Source of the DNA: Archaeoglobaceae archaeon
GTDB taxonomy: Archaea; Halobacteriota; Archaeoglobi; Archaeoglobales; JdFR-42
DNA: 6,228 nucleotides
NCBI GenBank assembly: GCA_015523685.1
Contig: WAJW01000160.1
Span: forward strand, 1 to 6,228
Direction of reading: 5' to 3'
Position numbers and translations under genes: made by a program. Under the pieces are notes generated by a model. The model saw only the letters and a list, made by a program, of their open reading frames with translations, ran no database searches and was not told where the DNA came from. Below are positions 4,840 to 6,228 of this stretch, one piece after another. Numbering within the stretch: the first letter of the stretch is position 1; the number at the start of each line of letters is the position of its first letter.

Positions 4840-6228
4840 ATGAATACGACTCTTGATCAATTTTTTGAGATTGAAAAAAGTGAGTCGGAGGATAGTGATG
4901 GGCTGATTGAAAAATACCATTCCCTTCTGCTTGAAAACCTTAAAAAAGCCCATGAAATAGCTAAAAGGGCCAGAAATAGAGGGCTGGATCCTGAAAAAGA
5001 TGTGGAGATACTGTTCGCATCGGATATGGCAGAAAGAGTCGAGAGATTGCTTGGAATTTCCGGTCTGGCTGAGAGGATTAAAAGTTTTGAGAAGGATGGG
5101 TTATCGAGGGAGGAAATTACATTCAAAATAGCGGATATCATTGCAAGTGGTGAGATGGGTATTAAAGACAGGCAGAAAGTTCTGGATTCTGCTGTGAGGT
5201 CTTCAATAGCGATTCTAACTGAAGGAGTGGTTGCCGCTCCAATAGAGGGTATTGCAAGAGTCGATATCGGCAAAAATTATGATGGAAGTGAATACCTGAA
5301 AATCTACTATGCCGGACCAATACGCAGTGCTGGAGGTACAGCTCAGGTCATCTCAATTCTTGTGGGAGATTACGTGAGGAGAAAGCTGGGCATAGGGAGA
5401 TATGTTCCCACGGAGAGCGAGGTCAGCAGGTATGTTGAAGAGATCAACCTCTACAAGAAGGTTGCAAATCTGCAGTATCTTCCATCTGAAGATGAGATAC
5501 GGCTGATAGTGTCCAACTGTCCTGTGTGTGTTGATGGAGAACCAACTGAAGAGGAGGAGGTCTCGGGATACAGAGATCTTGACAGAGTTGAAACCAACAG
5601 GGTTCGGGGTGGAATGGCACTGGTGATAGCAGAGGGAATAGCCCTGAAAGCTCCAAAATTGAAAAAATTTGTTGAAAAGCTTGGGATTGATGGATGGGAC
5701 TGGCTTGACAATCTGATCAGGAAAAAAAATGATGATGGTGAAAATGGGGGTATCTCTCCGGGAGAAAAGTTTTTGAGAGATCTCATCGCTGGCAGACCCG
5801 TTTTCAGTCATCCCTCTGCAAGAGGGGGATTCAGGCTGAGGTACGGGAGGGCAAGAAATTCCGGGCTTGCTACTGTCGGGCTGAATCCCGCGACAATGTA
5901 TCTTCTTGACAGTTTCATAGCCATTGGCACTCAGCTCAAGATCGAAAGACCGGGTAAAGCAGGAGGTGTGGTTCCCGTATCATCTATCGAAGGTCCCACG
6001 GTGAGGCTGGATGACGGGAGCGTTTTAAGAATTGATTCTCTTGAAGAGGCAGAAAAAATCAGGAATAGAGTTGAAAGTATAATTGATGTTGGTGAGATTC
6101 TCATCAATGCCGGAGATTTCATGGAAAACAACCACCCCCTCATGCCCGGATCTTATGTATATGAATGGTGGATACAGGAGGTGGAGGAGAGGGGATTGAG
6201 GGGTGATTTCAGAGATATTACAGAGGAT
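4840..6228 (+). CDS. polC: DNA polymerase II (family D) large subunit DP2, N-terminal part (3' partial)
   Basis: DP2 is the catalytic large subunit of the heterodimeric replicative polymerase PolD, found only in archaea, which acts with the DP1 exonuclease subunit. The first 463 codons are present with no stop; full proteins are about 1,100-1,300 residues, so more than half lies off the right edge. Recognisable conserved blocks are YYAGPIRSAGGTAQ (about 156-169), the CPVC pair (C227, C230) followed by GYRDLDRVETNRVRGGMALV, and RPVFSHPSARGGFRLRYGRA (319-338), then LNPATMYLLDSFIAIGTQLK. The catalytic double-psi barrel Asp residues and the usual intein insertion site lie further downstream and cannot be judged; no intein interrupts the part seen. 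ATG at 4840 is the only sensible start: no in-frame start codon lies just upstream and TATA spacing fits. The long antisense open frames over this gene are treated as coding shadows. Confidence 0.95.
   Translation, partial: MNTTLDQFFEIEKSESEDSDGLIEKYHSLLLENLKKAHEIAKRARNRGLDPEKDVEILFASDMAERVERLLGISGLAERIKSFEKDGLSREEITFKIADIIASGEMGIKDRQKVLDSAVRSSIAILTEGVVAAPIEGIARVDIGKNYDGSEYLKIYYAGPIRSAGGTAQVISILVGDYVRRKLGIGRYVPTESEVSRYVEEINLYKKVANLQYLPSEDEIRLIVSNCPVCVDGEPTEEEEVSGYRDLDRVETNRVRGGMALVIAEGIALKAPKLKKFVEKLGIDGWDWLDNLIRKKNDDGENGGISPGEKFLRDLIAGRPVFSHPSARGGFRLRYGRARNSGLATVGLNPATMYLLDSFIAIGTQLKIERPGKAGGVVPVSSIEGPTVRLDDGSVLRIDSLEEAEKIRNRVESIIDVGEILINAGDFMENNHPLMPGSYVYEWWIQEVEERGLRGDFRDITED

Noticed and set aside
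4857..5811. Long open frames antisense to the polymerase gene (about 138 and 152 codons) that could suggest overlapping genes.
   Set aside because: They lie opposite strongly recognisable DP2 sequence, show low-complexity Ser/Ile/Leu/Pro-rich translations typical of antisense shadows, and match no family I know.

Overview
The window looks like chromosomal DNA of a thermophilic euryarchaeote, most likely an Archaeoglobales-type organism (the order is inferred from overall protein character, not from a database match). The archaeal assignment rests on the N-terminal part of the large subunit of the archaea-specific D-family DNA polymerase at the right edge. It is supported by archaeal TATA-box spacing, probable leaderless starts, an ArsR-HTH/V4R regulator of a kind known from methanogens and relatives, and Lys/Glu-rich proteins using mostly AGA/AGG for Arg. 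Gene density is high and every intergenic gap is under about 120 bp. No RNA gene, mobile element, CRISPR array or origin was recognised.

Left block, + strand, about 1-2557: a condensin operon. It holds the C-terminal ATPase half of SMC (cut by the window edge), then ScpA (kleisin) and ScpB (winged-helix partner). These are packed with a 4-nt and then a 20-nt overlap, so translation is probably coupled. A class I SAM methyltransferase follows on the same strand. Its open frame and plausible N-terminal sequence run back almost to the scpB stop, but that extension has no ATG/GTG/TTG start. A Shine-Dalgarno-like AGGTG sits the right distance before a GTC codon.

Middle block, - strand, 4743 down to 2674: a carbon-nitrogen hydrolase, then a cysteine-free rubrerythrin-like diiron protein, then a cysteine-rich ArsR-HTH/V4R regulator resembling the MsvR redox-sensor family. 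The diiron protein and regulator are 19 nt apart and probably form an oxidative-stress operon. Its promoter carries a perfect 18-bp palindrome over the TATA box plus a third copy of the half-site 19 bp upstream, a strong operator candidate. The 19-nt gap before the regulator is almost entirely a T6-C-T7 tract with no ribosome binding site, so the regulator may be held at a low level by partial termination. The block converges on the methyltransferase across a 116-bp gap with T-tracts and a hairpin.

Right block, + strand, 4840 to the end: DNA polymerase D large subunit (DP2), first 463 codons, diverging from the hydrolase gene across 96 bp. Both divergent genes look leaderless, and a small palindrome lies between the DP2 TATA box and its start. 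The least ordinary parts of the window are the redox operon with its operator and T-tract, and the methyltransferase without a canonical start.
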